Below are positions 23,645-34,822 of a stretch of 64,000 nucleotides of DNA, one piece after another; the first letter of the stretch is position 1, and each line of letters opens with the position of its first letter. The stretch is from Impatiens glandulifera. Taxonomy: Eukaryota > Streptophyta > Magnoliopsida > Ericales > Balsaminaceae. Below the pieces are notes generated by a model. That model searched no databases. It saw nothing but the letters and a program-made list of their open reading frames with translations, and had not been told where the DNA came from. A program made the translations under genes and the position numbers. The stretch spans positions 67,633,364 to 67,697,363 of the forward strand of contig NC_061863.1 in the NCBI RefSeq assembly GCF_907164915.1. Reading direction: 5' to 3'.

Positions 23645-24908
23645 TCAATGACTACCACTTCGTGATTGTAATCTCTTCCTTTCCAATTCAAGCTGCATAT
23701 CAACAATAAACATAAATAAATTACACTGGAACCATGTCTTAACTCAGTAGAATCTTGAATACTTTCAGTTTTTTCGTGCAGAGTGACTTACCACTTTCCT
23801 TACTCGATCATTGGCAGCTGCAGTTCCTCCAGAAACAGATTCAGGGAGGTATGGACTGCTAACACGGACTTCATTCATCACTACTATAACAGTCTTATCC
23901 CAGCGCACTGGAAGCCTGTTCAATTTCAAACTCGGATATGAATATTGTGGTGTTAAAAAATTTTAAAGTTACATTTGGGGGACCAAAGGGTATTGGAGCA
24001 AATCTATAACTAGGATCAATACTGAAATACTGAAGGTGGGAAAACCTAATAGGATCTCCTGTTCACAAGCTATTGCCATCTAGTGAAATGCATATATGTT
24101 GTTTAATTAAAGATAGTATTTGATGGAGATGAATAAAGGGTTGAAAAGAAGAGCCCCAAAACTCTGTAACTTTGTGTGCCAGACAATAATAAGAGACAAG
24201 TTTAACAGCATGAGCAATAGCACATCAGCTATCATCTCAGAATGGGTTATAGTTTAGTTTATAGTAGATCTGAATACTAAAGGGCAGAGAAAATTACGTC
24301 TTAAACAATGCATCGAATAGGTTTTGGGCTTGAGGAGTTACACCCACTCCAATCCTCTCTGAATCTATTTCTGCCTGCCTGCAATTCATTCAGCCAACAC
24401 AAAAGGGTAAGTTAATTTAACAGAGATTAAGTATCGAAAATAAGGGTTTTGCGGATTGTTGAGTTAACCTAACAGCAGATTGTTCACGGGCTTGTAGAGC
24501 GTTGAGATCAAAGTAACATTTGGTGGCATCAAGAGGATCCTCGCCTTGACCTAGATAGGAGAAATCCTTAATGTAATTGGCTTTGAGTAGCCGTATGTTT
24601 CTCTTAGGTCCAGCTGCCGCCACTTTGATACCCTCTTGTGAAAAATCCAAGATGGAAGTGAAGGAAATTAAAATTGAAGGGAAGCATTAATTATTAGCTC
24701 ATAAAACACAGTTATAATTAGATGGAGTAAGTAAGTAAGTAAGTAAGTAATAAAGAGAAGAGAAGTGAGAATGAAGGATATGAAGGACGAGGATGTTAGA
24801 AGGACGATCAAAGGCGATAACTTGGCCTTCGAATTCATCTCCCAGCGTAGTTTTGATAGACAGGATGCATCCCACGGCGAATTCCTCGCCGTTGCTATTG
24901 CCCTCCAT
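23645..24908 (-). CDS. LSM12: LSM12-like RNA-processing protein
   Basis: Five exons: 24782-24908, 24469-24637, 24298-24378, 23792-23915 and 23645-23692, total 182 aa. The N-terminal Sm-like half reads VGCILSIKTTLGDEFEGQV and FDRPSNILVLQEG. The C-terminal half is the LSM12 anticodon-binding-like (AD) domain, with NYIKDFSYLG, LPVRWDKTVIVV and a final LELERKRLQ helix. Intron 1 does not fit GT-AG; reading it as an AT-AC U12-type intron restores the conserved LVLQEG. ATG 24908 is chosen; ATGs at 24914 and 24917 would add two or three residues. LSM12 proteins are thought to bind RNA and RNA-processing partners; the plant function is little known. The gene is divergent from the TBL gene, ~840 bp apart. 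From memory the Arabidopsis homologues are At1g70220 and At1g24050. Confidence 0.87.
24638..24781 (-). other. AT-AC U12-type intron of LSM12
   Basis: On the minus strand the intron begins ATATCCTT, the exact U12 donor consensus, and ends in AC after TTTTTC. A branch-site match TTCCTTCAC (24666-24658; consensus TTCCTTRAC, one mismatch) puts the branch A about 20 nt from the 3' end. Splicing joins ...CTT C with AA GAG... to give Leu-Gln-Glu, as expected for the family. No GT donor in the area keeps the reading frame. Confidence 0.85.
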
Positions 24909-25748
24909 TGCCATCATAACTTCCCCCTCTTCTTCCTTCCTTCCTTCCTTCCTTCCTTCCTTCTTCTTCTTCTTCTTCTTCAAAGTCTTGCTTGAGATTC
25001 CAATCTAACTCCCTACTGGATTGGGCTTTTCTGTTCATGTTTATTTGGGCCATACAATTTCTCTTCTATTTGGACTTTGGAATCATATATATATATATGG
25101 TCCAACCAATCTTGATTCAAAAAATTATCAAGCTGAATTTATTTTATATTATTTTACTTTTTTAAAAGTAATTATCTGTCTCAAATTCAAATGTAGAAAT
25201 GGAAATGCTAGATGAAAATATTAAATATAGAAGAAGACCATTTTTATTTATTTATCGACCTCATCTTGAAATTCAATTGAGTAAAAGTAAAAGCACCCGT
25301 CCAAAATTTGAAGATGAAGATGTAAGCAATCATGACTTTTTTAATATCTATTTAAGGAATTTAGTTTGTTTGATTTTTTTATAATTATTTCAAATTTCTT
25401 TATTTTAAAATAATAATAATAAAAACAAACAAACAAAAACTTTCTTAAATAAATATCACTAAAATAATAATAAAATGCTATATATAAATATTTAAAACAA
25501 ACCAAAAAAAAATTATAAATATTAAATTAGTATTGAATTAAATTAAGATTGAAAGAATATTTAGGAGATCTCAAAAAGTTATTTCAATATCTAAAGCATA
25601 TTAAATATATATACATATATACAACCATTATTTTACCAAAGTTTTTTTTTTTTTTTATATAGATTTTTTATAACCATTAATTAATTATACAATTGTTTAA
25701 AATTCAGAGAAAGAAAAAAAACACAGTAGAGAGAGAGAGAGAGAGAGA
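24909..25748. promoter_or_regulatory. Divergent intergenic region between LSM12 and the TBL gene
   Basis: About 840 bp shared upstream of both genes. On the LSM12 side the leader carries (CCTT)n at ~24934-24960 and (TTC)n at ~24961-24981. On the TBL side a (GA)n tract at ~25729-25748 abuts the ATG. The middle is AT-rich with no supported ORF. Confidence 0.5.
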
Positions 25749-27266
25749 ATGAGATCTGAAGCAGGTGAATTAGGAAAGGAAGTAAAAAGGAAGGCAATGG
25801 AGACGTCTTCTTCTTCTTCTTCATCTTCTTCATCATCAAGAGTGAAGAAATTCCTTCCATGGTCATTATTTGCAATCCTACCGTTAGCCCTGTTTCATCT
25901 TTATTTCCATTCAGTCCCTCTCTCTCAACAACAACTTCTTACAACGACTCATCATCTCTCCAATTCTCATCAACAATCCATTACACCTCCAAAAGGTATA
26001 TTTAATCTCTCTATTTTTGCTTTTATATTCATCATCAATGGAGTGGAGGAATGCACTGTTTTGATGATTTTATATTTTCAAATCCAAAAAAATAAAAAAA
26101 TAAAACTGTCATATTTTTATGTTACAGAAAATGGGGGAGGACCAGATGATGACGATAAGGTTAAGTGCGATTACACAAATGGCAAATGGGTCCCTGAAAA
26201 GAGAGAAACTTTGTATAACGGCACCAACTGCAGCAATACAATTAGCTATGGCCAGAACTGTATGATCAACGGCCGCCCAGATTCCGGCTACCTCCACTGG
26301 AGATGGCAACCCCATCAGATCCAATGCCGATTCCCCATTTTCAACCCACATGAATTCCTGTCCTTAACAAGAAACAAGCATTTGGCTTTCGTAGGAGATT
26401 CCCTCTCCAGGAATCAAATTGAATCCTTAATCTGCATGTTAACTACTGTCTCTGTCCCCGTTCGTGTTTACGACATTCTCAACGCTTTCATGTTTCGCCG
26501 ATGGGAATTTTCTTCTCATAATTTAACTGTTTCCAGTTACTGGTCTCCGTTTTTGGTTAAGGCAAATGAGAAAAACGCGTCTAAGTATTACAGTGAGTTG
26601 TTTCTGGAATCTGTTGATGAAAAATGGGCGGAGGAATTGGATAAATTCGATATGGTTCTTTTCATGGCGGGTCAATGGCTTATGACTCCGGCGGTTTATT
26701 ATTATAACGGGTCGGTTATCGGTTGTCATTTGAGTACGGATCAGAACTGCACCGAGGTGGGTTTCTACGACGCGTTTGGGAAGATGATTAAGACAACGTT
26801 GGAGACCGTAATCGGGAGGCGTTCTGGAAACGCTAGATCGCTGGATGTAATCGTGACGACGTATCCTCCGGCGCATTTTGAGGGACAATGGGATAAATTC
26901 GGGGCGTGCCCGAAAACAAGGCCCTTTAAGGAAGGGGAAAAGGCGTTAGGTGATGTGGAATTTCAAATGAGGAGAGTTGAGATGATAGAAGTTGAGGCGG
27001 CGAAGATAAGGGTTCAGGAGTCGGCGCCGTCGCCTTCGTCGTCGTCGGGGAAGATACGGGTGGAGGCGCTGGATATCACAAAGTTGTCGTGGATGCGGCC
27101 TGATGCTCATCCGGGTCCGTATATGAACAAGAACCCGTTTTCAAAAGGGATAAAAGATAAGGTGGCTAATGACTGTCTCCATTGGTGCTTGCCCGGTCCG
27201 ACTGATACTTGGAATGAGATACTACTAGAGACCATTAAGAAATGGACTCACAAAATCAAAGTTTAG
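25749..27266 (+). CDS. TBL27: Trichome birefringence-like O-acetyltransferase (TBL27/AXY4-like)
   Basis: Exons 25749-25995 and 26128-27266 give 461 aa. The 132-nt intron (25996-26127) has no stop and keeps frame, so an unspliced reading would wrongly give 505 aa. Met1 or Met17 could start; both follow the GA tract. A poly-Ser stretch and one transmembrane anchor (~35-56) mark a type II Golgi protein. The TBL domain follows with CDYTNGKWV, the catalytic GDS (Gly172-Asp173-Ser174 in FVGDSLSRNQ) and the DxxH motif (Asp408-Ala-His410 region, MRPDAHPGPY), then DCLHWCLPGPTDTWNE. TBL27/AXY4 O-acetylates galactose side chains of xyloglucan in Arabidopsis. Substrate here is inferred from synteny with At1g70230; other TBL specificities remain possible. 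Confidence 0.88.
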   Translation: MRSEAGELGKEVKRKAMETSSSSSSSSSSSRVKKFLPWSLFAILPLALFHLYFHSVPLSQQQLLTTTHHLSNSHQQSITPPKGIFNLSIFAFIFIINGVEECTVLMILYFQIQKNKKIKLSYFYVTENGGGPDDDDKVKCDYTNGKWVPEKRETLYNGTNCSNTISYGQNCMINGRPDSGYLHWRWQPHQIQCRFPIFNPHEFLSLTRNKHLAFVGDSLSRNQIESLICMLTTVSVPVRVYDILNAFMFRRWEFSSHNLTVSSYWSPFLVKANEKNASKYYSELFLESVDEKWAEELDKFDMVLFMAGQWLMTPAVYYYNGSVIGCHLSTDQNCTEVGFYDAFGKMIKTTLETVIGRRSGNARSLDVIVTTYPPAHFEGQWDKFGACPKTRPFKEGEKALGDVEFQMRRVEMIEVEAAKIRVQESAPSPSSSSGKIRVEALDITKLSWMRPDAHPGPYMNKNPFSKGIKDKVANDCLHWCLPGPTDTWNEILLETIKKWTHKIKV

Positions 27267-29299
27267 ATTAGATTAGGGTTCATATATTGATCTAGTTAAA
27301 TACTAATAGGTTCTAAAAATTCTATCAAAAACCTTGTTTTGGTCATATAAGTTTTTGAAGAGAATGACAAAAAGTTTAAATTAAAGAAATGCAATATACC
27401 CGGTAATTGAAGAGCAATACAAAGTTTTAAATTTTCTTATCTATATGAATGCTTATTTTCTTTCATATCTGAAAAAAATATATTAATTAATATTAGTTAG
27501 AAAGATAAATGTTAACATGTTAGCCATTCAAATTGTTGACATCCATTTTGTTAGAGATATCTTGGAAATCGTGATTTCCATTTATTAATCCGTCGAGAAT
27601 GGATTTGGTAGGTTTAGTTTAGTTAATGTGATCAATTTTATTCATATATAGTAAAATATATTTGAATTTTGTTTTAATAACAATAATTATATAAACATAT
27701 AAATTAGTTTAACTGTAATAATTTTTTACTTACCAGTAAGAATATTTTTTCCTTAAATTTATTGTTTTTTTTTTAAATAATTTTAATTTAATTTTAGAAC
27801 TTATTCCATTAATTATTAATTTTAATTTAATTACTTATAAATTAGTAATCTATTTTATCAAATTAGTGAAGGCTTAAACAAATTGAGTTAGAGGCTTTTT
27901 TTAAATAATAAGTTTGCTATAAGAAATATTTAGAATTTTTTTTATTCAAGAAATACGTCTGTCTGGGCCTGATTGATACTAGATTTTGGGCTGATGACTT
28001 AATCGGAGTTACTCAAATCTAAATATGCCTAATTTATGTTTATTTGAACTCATAATCTTAAAAAAAAAACCCACTAACTATTGTATTTTACAAGTGATAT
28101 ATAAATCTCCACGCATATATATTAAGTTTAAGTGGCTTAAGTGCTTAACCCTTTTTTGTCATATTTTTTTTCAAAAAAAAAGTTTAGCTAATTCATTTAT
28201 TTACTTCAATTTCTACTTATCAGTTTTTCAATTTCTGATTTTGACTCAAATAAAAAAAAAGGACATAAGGTCACTTAATAAAAATCTTTTAGCTTTTTTT
28301 TTAATAAAAGGACATAGAATCACTTTTCTAAAAAAATAAATAAATTCATATCAAAATATATATATATATAGCTTAAGGGTTTTTTTAGAAAAACATTAGT
28401 TTAAGGGCTATATTTTAAATTGGAAAATATTTTGAGGGTTTGTTTATGGATTCTCTCTAATATATATATTCTTACTTTTTTTTTATTATTATTATTTGCT
28501 AAGAATTGGATATTTACGTATTCTCTTCATCACGAGTCCTCACCTAAACCCACTTGGGTCTATCGGACCAATGTAGAGATCATGGCAAAGCTTAAATTCT
28601 CCAAATTGTCTATTGTCGTCGTCCTGAATTGGAATGTGTTATGAGAGATGAACATGGTTGTTTCCCTTTTGACTTGATCGGGTTGCTGAATCGGATGTTT
28701 TTGCAGTTTTAATAGAAGTAAGTAGCAGTGATAATGTTTCTTCTACATCCCAAAAGACCTTTTAAGAAACAACTTGGAATGTATGTATGTATGTATGCTC
28801 CACTGTTCTTTTGTGCTAAATACCATATCTGTTTTCCTCAAGCAATTATATAGGAAAAATGGATATTCAGTTGATCTTATTTGCATTTGTTTGATTCTAA
28901 AATATTGGACATTTGAACAGATTATTGGTTCTTGTTATTTTCTTATAATGTCTGTTTTTTATTGCTCAACTGGATTTAAATGGATCAGAACCTGCTTATA
29001 ACTAAGGTGTTCTCATCATAGAGTAATTTTTGTCTTCAGTTTCTTCTTCATATTCTGTCATTTTTTATTGTTCTACATATTGAACTGAGCTGGTAAATTT
29101 GAGAATTCAATGGCTTCATCTGAAAACACTTTTTTTTTTTTTTGTTAGAAAGCTGACTTCAGATAAGATAACATTCAGAATTTAAAATTAGTTTTAGAAA
29201 CACATTCCTAAATTTATTATTGATGTTTCTTGCCTAGATCCACATACGGAAACAACAATGATGTTTCAATGAACATAGACTAATAAAAACAACAGAGTT
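27267..29299. other. Spacer between the TBL gene and the UMAMIT array
   Basis: No gene is supported. From about 28425 onward the sequence matches, with gaps, the sequence starting at about 31785, so this is the 3' flank carried in the tandem UMAMIT duplication. A TATG microsatellite lies near 28780-28797. Confidence 0.55.
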
Positions 29300-31125
29300 C
29301 TAAACAGGAGCATTAATACTCTCTTCTTTGCCGTCATTTTTCAGCAATGGAGCCCTTTGATCACTGTTGTTGGTTTCCAAGCTTTTACCTCCATTAATGC
29401 CGTCCTTCTTCCTCTCATTTGCTTTTCCCCACATGACACAATAGAATCCTATGACAGTAACTATCGAACCCACCAAACTGCATAAGAAATATGTACAGTT
29501 GAAAGAAGATGAAACAGTCAAACGCCTCGTGTATATGCATAAGAACATGTATTAGTAGTACCACTACCTTCCCATGTGTAGGGTGTCACCCAAGAAGATA
29601 ATATCGACAAAAGTTGTAATAATGATTCCCAGAGGATTAAACACGCAAATAAACAAAGGTCCCTTCTGGTGCAGACACCACAACACGACACTCATTTGGA
29701 CAGCTGCCCCGATAATCCCCTGTATTTCCCATAGAGTAATTAGAATAGTATGATAATTTGACAGATTCAACATCAATAGATTCGATGAAAGCTGCTTACA
29801 GAGTAAAGAACATAAATAAGTTTCTCACTAGACTGCAAGCTCCATCCTGCTAAGTTGTCTCCGACGAGGAAGGAAACAATGACAGACAAGATTGCAGAAA
29901 AGAAGCAATAGAAGAAGACAATTATAAGTTCAGCCTTGCATCTCTTGAGAAGGAATGCCTGCAAATTATATAACAGACTTAGAAACTAAGTATGTTGCTC
30001 CTTCCTGAAACATTCATGACTTGGGCTAGACCTGCATGATATTAAAGGCAGAGGCAGCCAGACAGACAACAGTGAAGAGAAATCCTCCCATAACGTAGTC
30101 ATAGCTCTTGGATGGTGGCACCACCATTAGAAGGGAAGGACCCTTGTATAGAGTTAAGATAAGAGCCCCTATAATCAACACCACAGTTCCCATGGATTTA
30201 GCCAACGTGCTTCTGCTCTTAAGATCCGCTTGTTCCATCCTGATCCATTAACTGATTTCAAACTCAAAAATGGAGACCAAATAGTATTATTAGTCGAGAA
30301 GAAGAACCTGAAGATGACTGCGAGTATAAAAGTAAAAGCGGGGATGAGAGTGAGCATGGACGTGGAAAATGAAGCCGGAGTGATTTGTACTCCGGCATTG
30401 CCCATCACTTGCATCAAGCAGCTTCAGCAAATTATCAATCCAATAACGTTTAGGAAGAAGAAGAAGATTAATCCAGATTCCAATTGACATGAATACTTAC
30501 TTACCCAACAGCTCCAAGCAAGAAGAAGCTCCAGAGAAGAGACCAATTCATCCGGGGAAGATTTGATCTGCAGAGTCATCAACAACATTAACAAATCAAG
30601 AACAAACAATGGATGGACGATGCATCGAATAATAATACCTTTGAAGAAGAAAGGAAAGAGGGAGAAGAATGAAGGAAGCAAGCAGATTTGAATAGGTGAC
30701 AAAAGCATATTTGGTCATTCCATTTGATGCGGCTTCTTTTACTGCTATAACCAGACCCGCCTGTATAAACTGCACACTTATCATGCCCACAAATGGAAGT
30801 GTTTCCTTCACCACCTCCATTTCTCTCTTAGCTAGCTCACTCAGATAACACTGTGTGCAGAACAGAAGAGAGAACAAGACAATGAGGGTGATCATTCATT
30901 AGTAATATAATACTTTAATGGTTCTTTTAACAACCAATCATACTGTAATTTGATTAATTATTTATTCAAACTTATGGCATATTTTATTCCTTGTCTTTTG
31001 TAAGACATTATGGCTTAGAGATTATCTTATTCTAATAATTAGTGGACAACTTTAACTTTTGTTTCATCTCCAGTCCACTTGCCCTTTTATTAATCTGAAT
31101 CCGATGATGATTTTAAAAGAATGTT
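28425..31125. repeat. Tandem segmental duplication, unit 1 (carries UMAMIT A)
   Basis: By eye, unit 1 aligns with 31785-35165 over the 3' flank, gene body, introns and 5' flank. Anchors include TGGATTTAAATGGATCA (28970 and 32528 areas), the transporter exons, and the ACAACCAATCAT and TTATCTTATTCTAAT motifs upstream. The edges are approximate. Confidence 0.75.
29300..30820 (-). CDS. UMAMIT/MtN21 EamA transporter, copy A
   Basis: Seven exons: 30639-30820, 30505-30567, 30308-30421, 30032-30239, 29800-29958, 29568-29719 and 29300-29477, total 351 aa. All splice sites are GT-AG and phases agree. The protein has ten hydrophobic segments and two EamA repeats. Family motifs include NGMTKYAFVTYSN, SFSTSMLTLIPAFTF, SLQSSEKLIYVLYS, CLHQKGPLFICVFNPLG and IIFLGDTLHMG. 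The hydrophilic C-terminus is typical. UMAMITs move amino acids or auxin-related compounds across membranes. The syntenic Arabidopsis gene is At1g70260 (UMAMIT36, reported as RTP1, an ER protein that lowers resistance to biotrophs; from memory). Copy B is its tandem duplicate. Confidence 0.9.
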
Positions 31126-33153
31126 ATATAAAGCAACACATGCTCTTCGAAGTGATGGAATTAATTATCATTCAAACCAACTTATATTGTCTAGATGGGT
31201 TGTCTTCTATTAAATACCCCTTTACAATGAAAAACTATAATGTTTTGTAAATTGAAAGGTACCATCTAATGTCTAAAATTCAAGGTTTAATCTTTGGAAA
31301 TAAACTCTTTCCATACCCTGTCATAGAAACAGCGCTTCTGCTTCGAGTTTTTCATTGTCACTATGATCCAGGTCGAGTAAATGATTTTGGAGCCGATTGT
31401 CTTCTCCTATTTCTTGGTTTTTAGTTCTTCTTGAGTTGCTCAACAAAAAGACAAATCAATTGGCACAACCTTTAAAAAATATGGGCTTAGTAATCCAAAA
31501 GGAAGTATTTCGGAAGTGCACCCTTATCTATAAATCAATGCTCATACATGAATCTAACTGTTTATAAATCAATTTTAAGTGCAAACTAGAGATGAATATG
31601 ACATATATCGAGTATATTGGCTTGGTTCAATTATTCAAATAAATATCAATTATACTGTTTCAAAAACCTATACCTGACTGACTAATCATATGTTTTTTCG
31701 AATAGAACATGTTGGGGGAATTGAGGGCATATGAACTTATTCAAAATAACAATAGCTACAGTGTGAATTATTAAATTGAACACTACTTTGAGGGCTTGTT
31801 TATGATTCTTTCTATTTATATAAATTAATATTATTTACTCATTTCCTTCCCACTTGCTCCATCATCAATCCTTCTATACCCCCTTTGCTAGAGTCAGCAT
31901 CACCAATGAAGAGTTTACAAAAGCTTAGATTTTTCCTTTTTTTTTCAGTTATCCCAATGAATTGTTGTTTTTTTGGTTAAATCGATTGCAGAATCGAAGC
32001 TTTGCATGAAGTTTATTAAACCAGTATTTGATTGAGAATAGAACATTATTGTCTCAGGTCCACTGTTATTGGCTTTTATTGAAAGAAGATAAGGATTTAC
32101 AGTTTAATGTGACTGTAAAGGTTAGTTTTGACTTTTGATAGAAAGAATGAGTGCTAATGTTTCAGTTCCAATTTCTACATCTCCAAAAGACTCATCATAT
32201 GTTTGTATGTATGCTCCAATATTTCTGTTGAATAGTATATCTCTGTTTTTCTCAAGTACTCCTTTTTAATTATAAGAAATTAGAAACATCCAGAAGTGTT
32301 TCTAAAATCATTCTTTTCGAACACTTGGTTCTCAGTTGAACATGATTGAATTAGTATGAACTATGAAGCTATAAGATTGAACATTTTGAACAGATTCTTT
32401 GCTCTTGTCATTTTCATATTATTTTCCATGGAACTTCATTTATCTGCTGGATTGAATATATGTTAACATTAGCTTGTCTTGAGAACAAAATTTTAAAGAT
32501 TCATTTTTGTCATTTTCAGATTCTAATGATGCTCAAGTGGATTTAAATGGATCATAACCTGCTTAATTAAGGTGCTACGATCTCTTGAATAATTTTTGTC
32601 ATCAGTTTTATCTACATTTATGAATGTGTCATTGAATTGCATATAATCGTAGATTTTAATGTATAACCCCGCATATGTTTTGGAAACAACTAAATCTATA
32701 CAAACTTATCACACAATTCTTGTAACGGTGATCTGATTATGATAGACATGAAAAATAATTGTTTCTTGTTTAAATGTAGTTCAAAAGTTGTTCTCTAACA
32801 TGTCGTCAAAGCCTCAAAGGTGTGTATGGATGTACATTTAGGATCAAAATAGCCAAAAGTACCGATAACTCAGGAATTGACTGGTGTGGGTGGATAGTAA
32901 TGATTTGTCATAGCATGAGCTGGCTTCATTTGGAGAAACCTGTTTCTTTTAGGTCTCTCATATTGACGTGAATCAAGATGGGATCACAATTAGAATTTGA
33001 TATTAGTCCTGACACATTCATAAATTTATTATTGATAGTTTCTAATCTAGAATAAGATATAGAAAGACGAATGTTTCCAATAATGAACTGTATTTGTAAT
33101 CGGTTTCACATATAAGAAAATGATCATAGGCTACGAAGAACAGAGTAATAGTT
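30821..33153. other. Spacer between UMAMIT copies A and B
   Basis: No gene is supported. 30821-31125 is the duplicated 5' flank of copy A. 31126-31784 appears unique to this position. 31785-33153 is the duplicated 3' flank of copy B. Confidence 0.55.
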
Positions 33154-34822
33154 CTAAACAGGATCATTAATATTCCCCTCTTGGCCGTCATTTTTCAGCA
33201 AAGGAGCCCTTTGATCAGTGTTATCTCCATTAATGCCTTCCTCCATCACCTTCTTCCTCTCATTTGCTTTTCCCCACATGACAGAATAGAATCCTATGAC
33301 TGTAATTATTGAACCCACCAAACTGCAAAAAAAATGTAGTAGAATTGAAAAAAGATGAAACAGTCAATGTAGAAGAACATATATGTAGAGTACCTTCCCA
33401 GGTGTAGGGTGTCACCCAAGAATATAATATCTACAAAAGCTGAAATTATGATTCCAAGAGGATGAAACACACAAATAAACACAGGTCCCTTCTGGTGCAG
33501 ACACCACACAACAACACTCATTTGGACCACACACCCAAAGATTCCCTGTACTTCCCAGAAAAAGTAATTAGAATAAGATGAGAAATGCATCACTAGATTT
33601 GGTGAATGCTTCTTACAGAGTAAAGAATAGAAACTAGTTTCTCAGTAGACCACAAGCTCCATCCTTCCAAGTTGTCTCCGACGAGGAAGGAGAGAAAGGC
33701 AGTCAAGATTGCACTAAAGAAGCAATAGAAGAAGACAATTACAAGCTCAGCCCTGCATCTCTTAAGGAGGAATGCCTGCAAATTATATGACAGAAGAAAC
33801 TAGGTCAAATGATTACAATCTTAATCTTCTTCATATAACAAACCTTAACTGTATTTATTATAGAAACAGTTAATGAATTGGGTTGGGTTGGGTTATAGAA
33901 ACTAGACCTGCATGATAATATAGGCGGAGGCAGCCAGACAGTTAACCGTGAGGAGCAATCCTCCTGCTATGTAATCATAGTTTTGCACCATTAGAAGGGA
34001 AGGACCCTTGTATAGAGTTAAGACAAGAGCCCCTATAATCAACACCACAGTTCCTATGGACTTGGCCAGAGTGCTTTTTCTCTTAAGATCCGCTTCTTCC
34101 ATCCTGATCCATTATCTTTCATTAATTTCTAACTCAATTTCTGAAATCTGAGACCCTTATAATCCCCTCATTCATCACATATATGAGAAATGATCAACAA
34201 GGACTAGAGAAGAACCTGAAGATAACTGCGAGTACAAAGGTAAAAGCGGGGATGAGAGTAAGCATGGATGAGGAAAATGACACTGGAGTTATTTGTATTC
34301 CGGCATTGCCAACCACTTGTATTAAGCAGCTTATAAGAACACAATATCACATCAGCAAATTAAGCAATCCATGTTAATCCTGATTGATATTATTAATAAA
34401 ATGCATCATACTTATACTTACCCAACAGCTCCAAGCAAGAAGAAGTTCCACAGAAGAGAGAATGTTATCCGGGGGAGGTTTGATCTGCAAACATCAAGCA
34501 CCAAGGAAGAAAGAAAGGCGGATTCATGGGTGATCAATCTGTATATTTGAAATTAATAATAGGAAAAACCTGTGAAGAAGAAAGGAAAGAGGGAGAAGCA
34601 GGAGTGAGGCAAGGGCATTGGAATAGGTGACGAAGGCGTATTTGGTCATTCCATTTGATGTGGCTTCTTTTATCGCTATAACCAGACTCACCTGCATAAG
34701 CTCAGGCCAAGAGTTTGTGAGTTGGAGCTTTCTTTAAAGAGCAAAACAAAAACTAGACTTACCTGCATAAACTGCACGCTTATCATGCCCACAAATGGCA
34801 GTGCTTCCTTCACCAATCCCAT
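33154..34822 (-). CDS. UMAMIT/MtN21 EamA transporter, copy B, with an extra intron
   Basis: Eight exons: 34763-34822, 34570-34691, 34422-34484, 34216-34329, 33908-34103, 33617-33775, 33394-33545 and 33154-33322, total 344 aa. The last six match copy A in order and phase; three have the same length as in A. Exon 1 of copy A is here split by a 71-nt intron (34692-34762) that, once removed, gives the same 182 coding nt. Without that splice the gene would be frameshifted. Four residues are missing in the loop after GPSLLMV compared with A, and the C-terminal tail differs by a short indel. Membrane topology and family motifs are preserved, so the protein is probably functional. Confidence 0.87.
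34680..34770 (-). repeat. 20-bp direct repeats bracketing the extra intron of UMAMIT B
   Basis: AACCAGACTCACCTGCATAA (34680-34699) and AACTAGACTTACCTGCATAA (34751-34770) match at 18 of 20 positions and start 71 bp apart. The intron also measures 71 nt. Each copy contains CAG-GT on the minus strand, so one supplies the donor and the other the acceptor. Confidence 0.85.
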
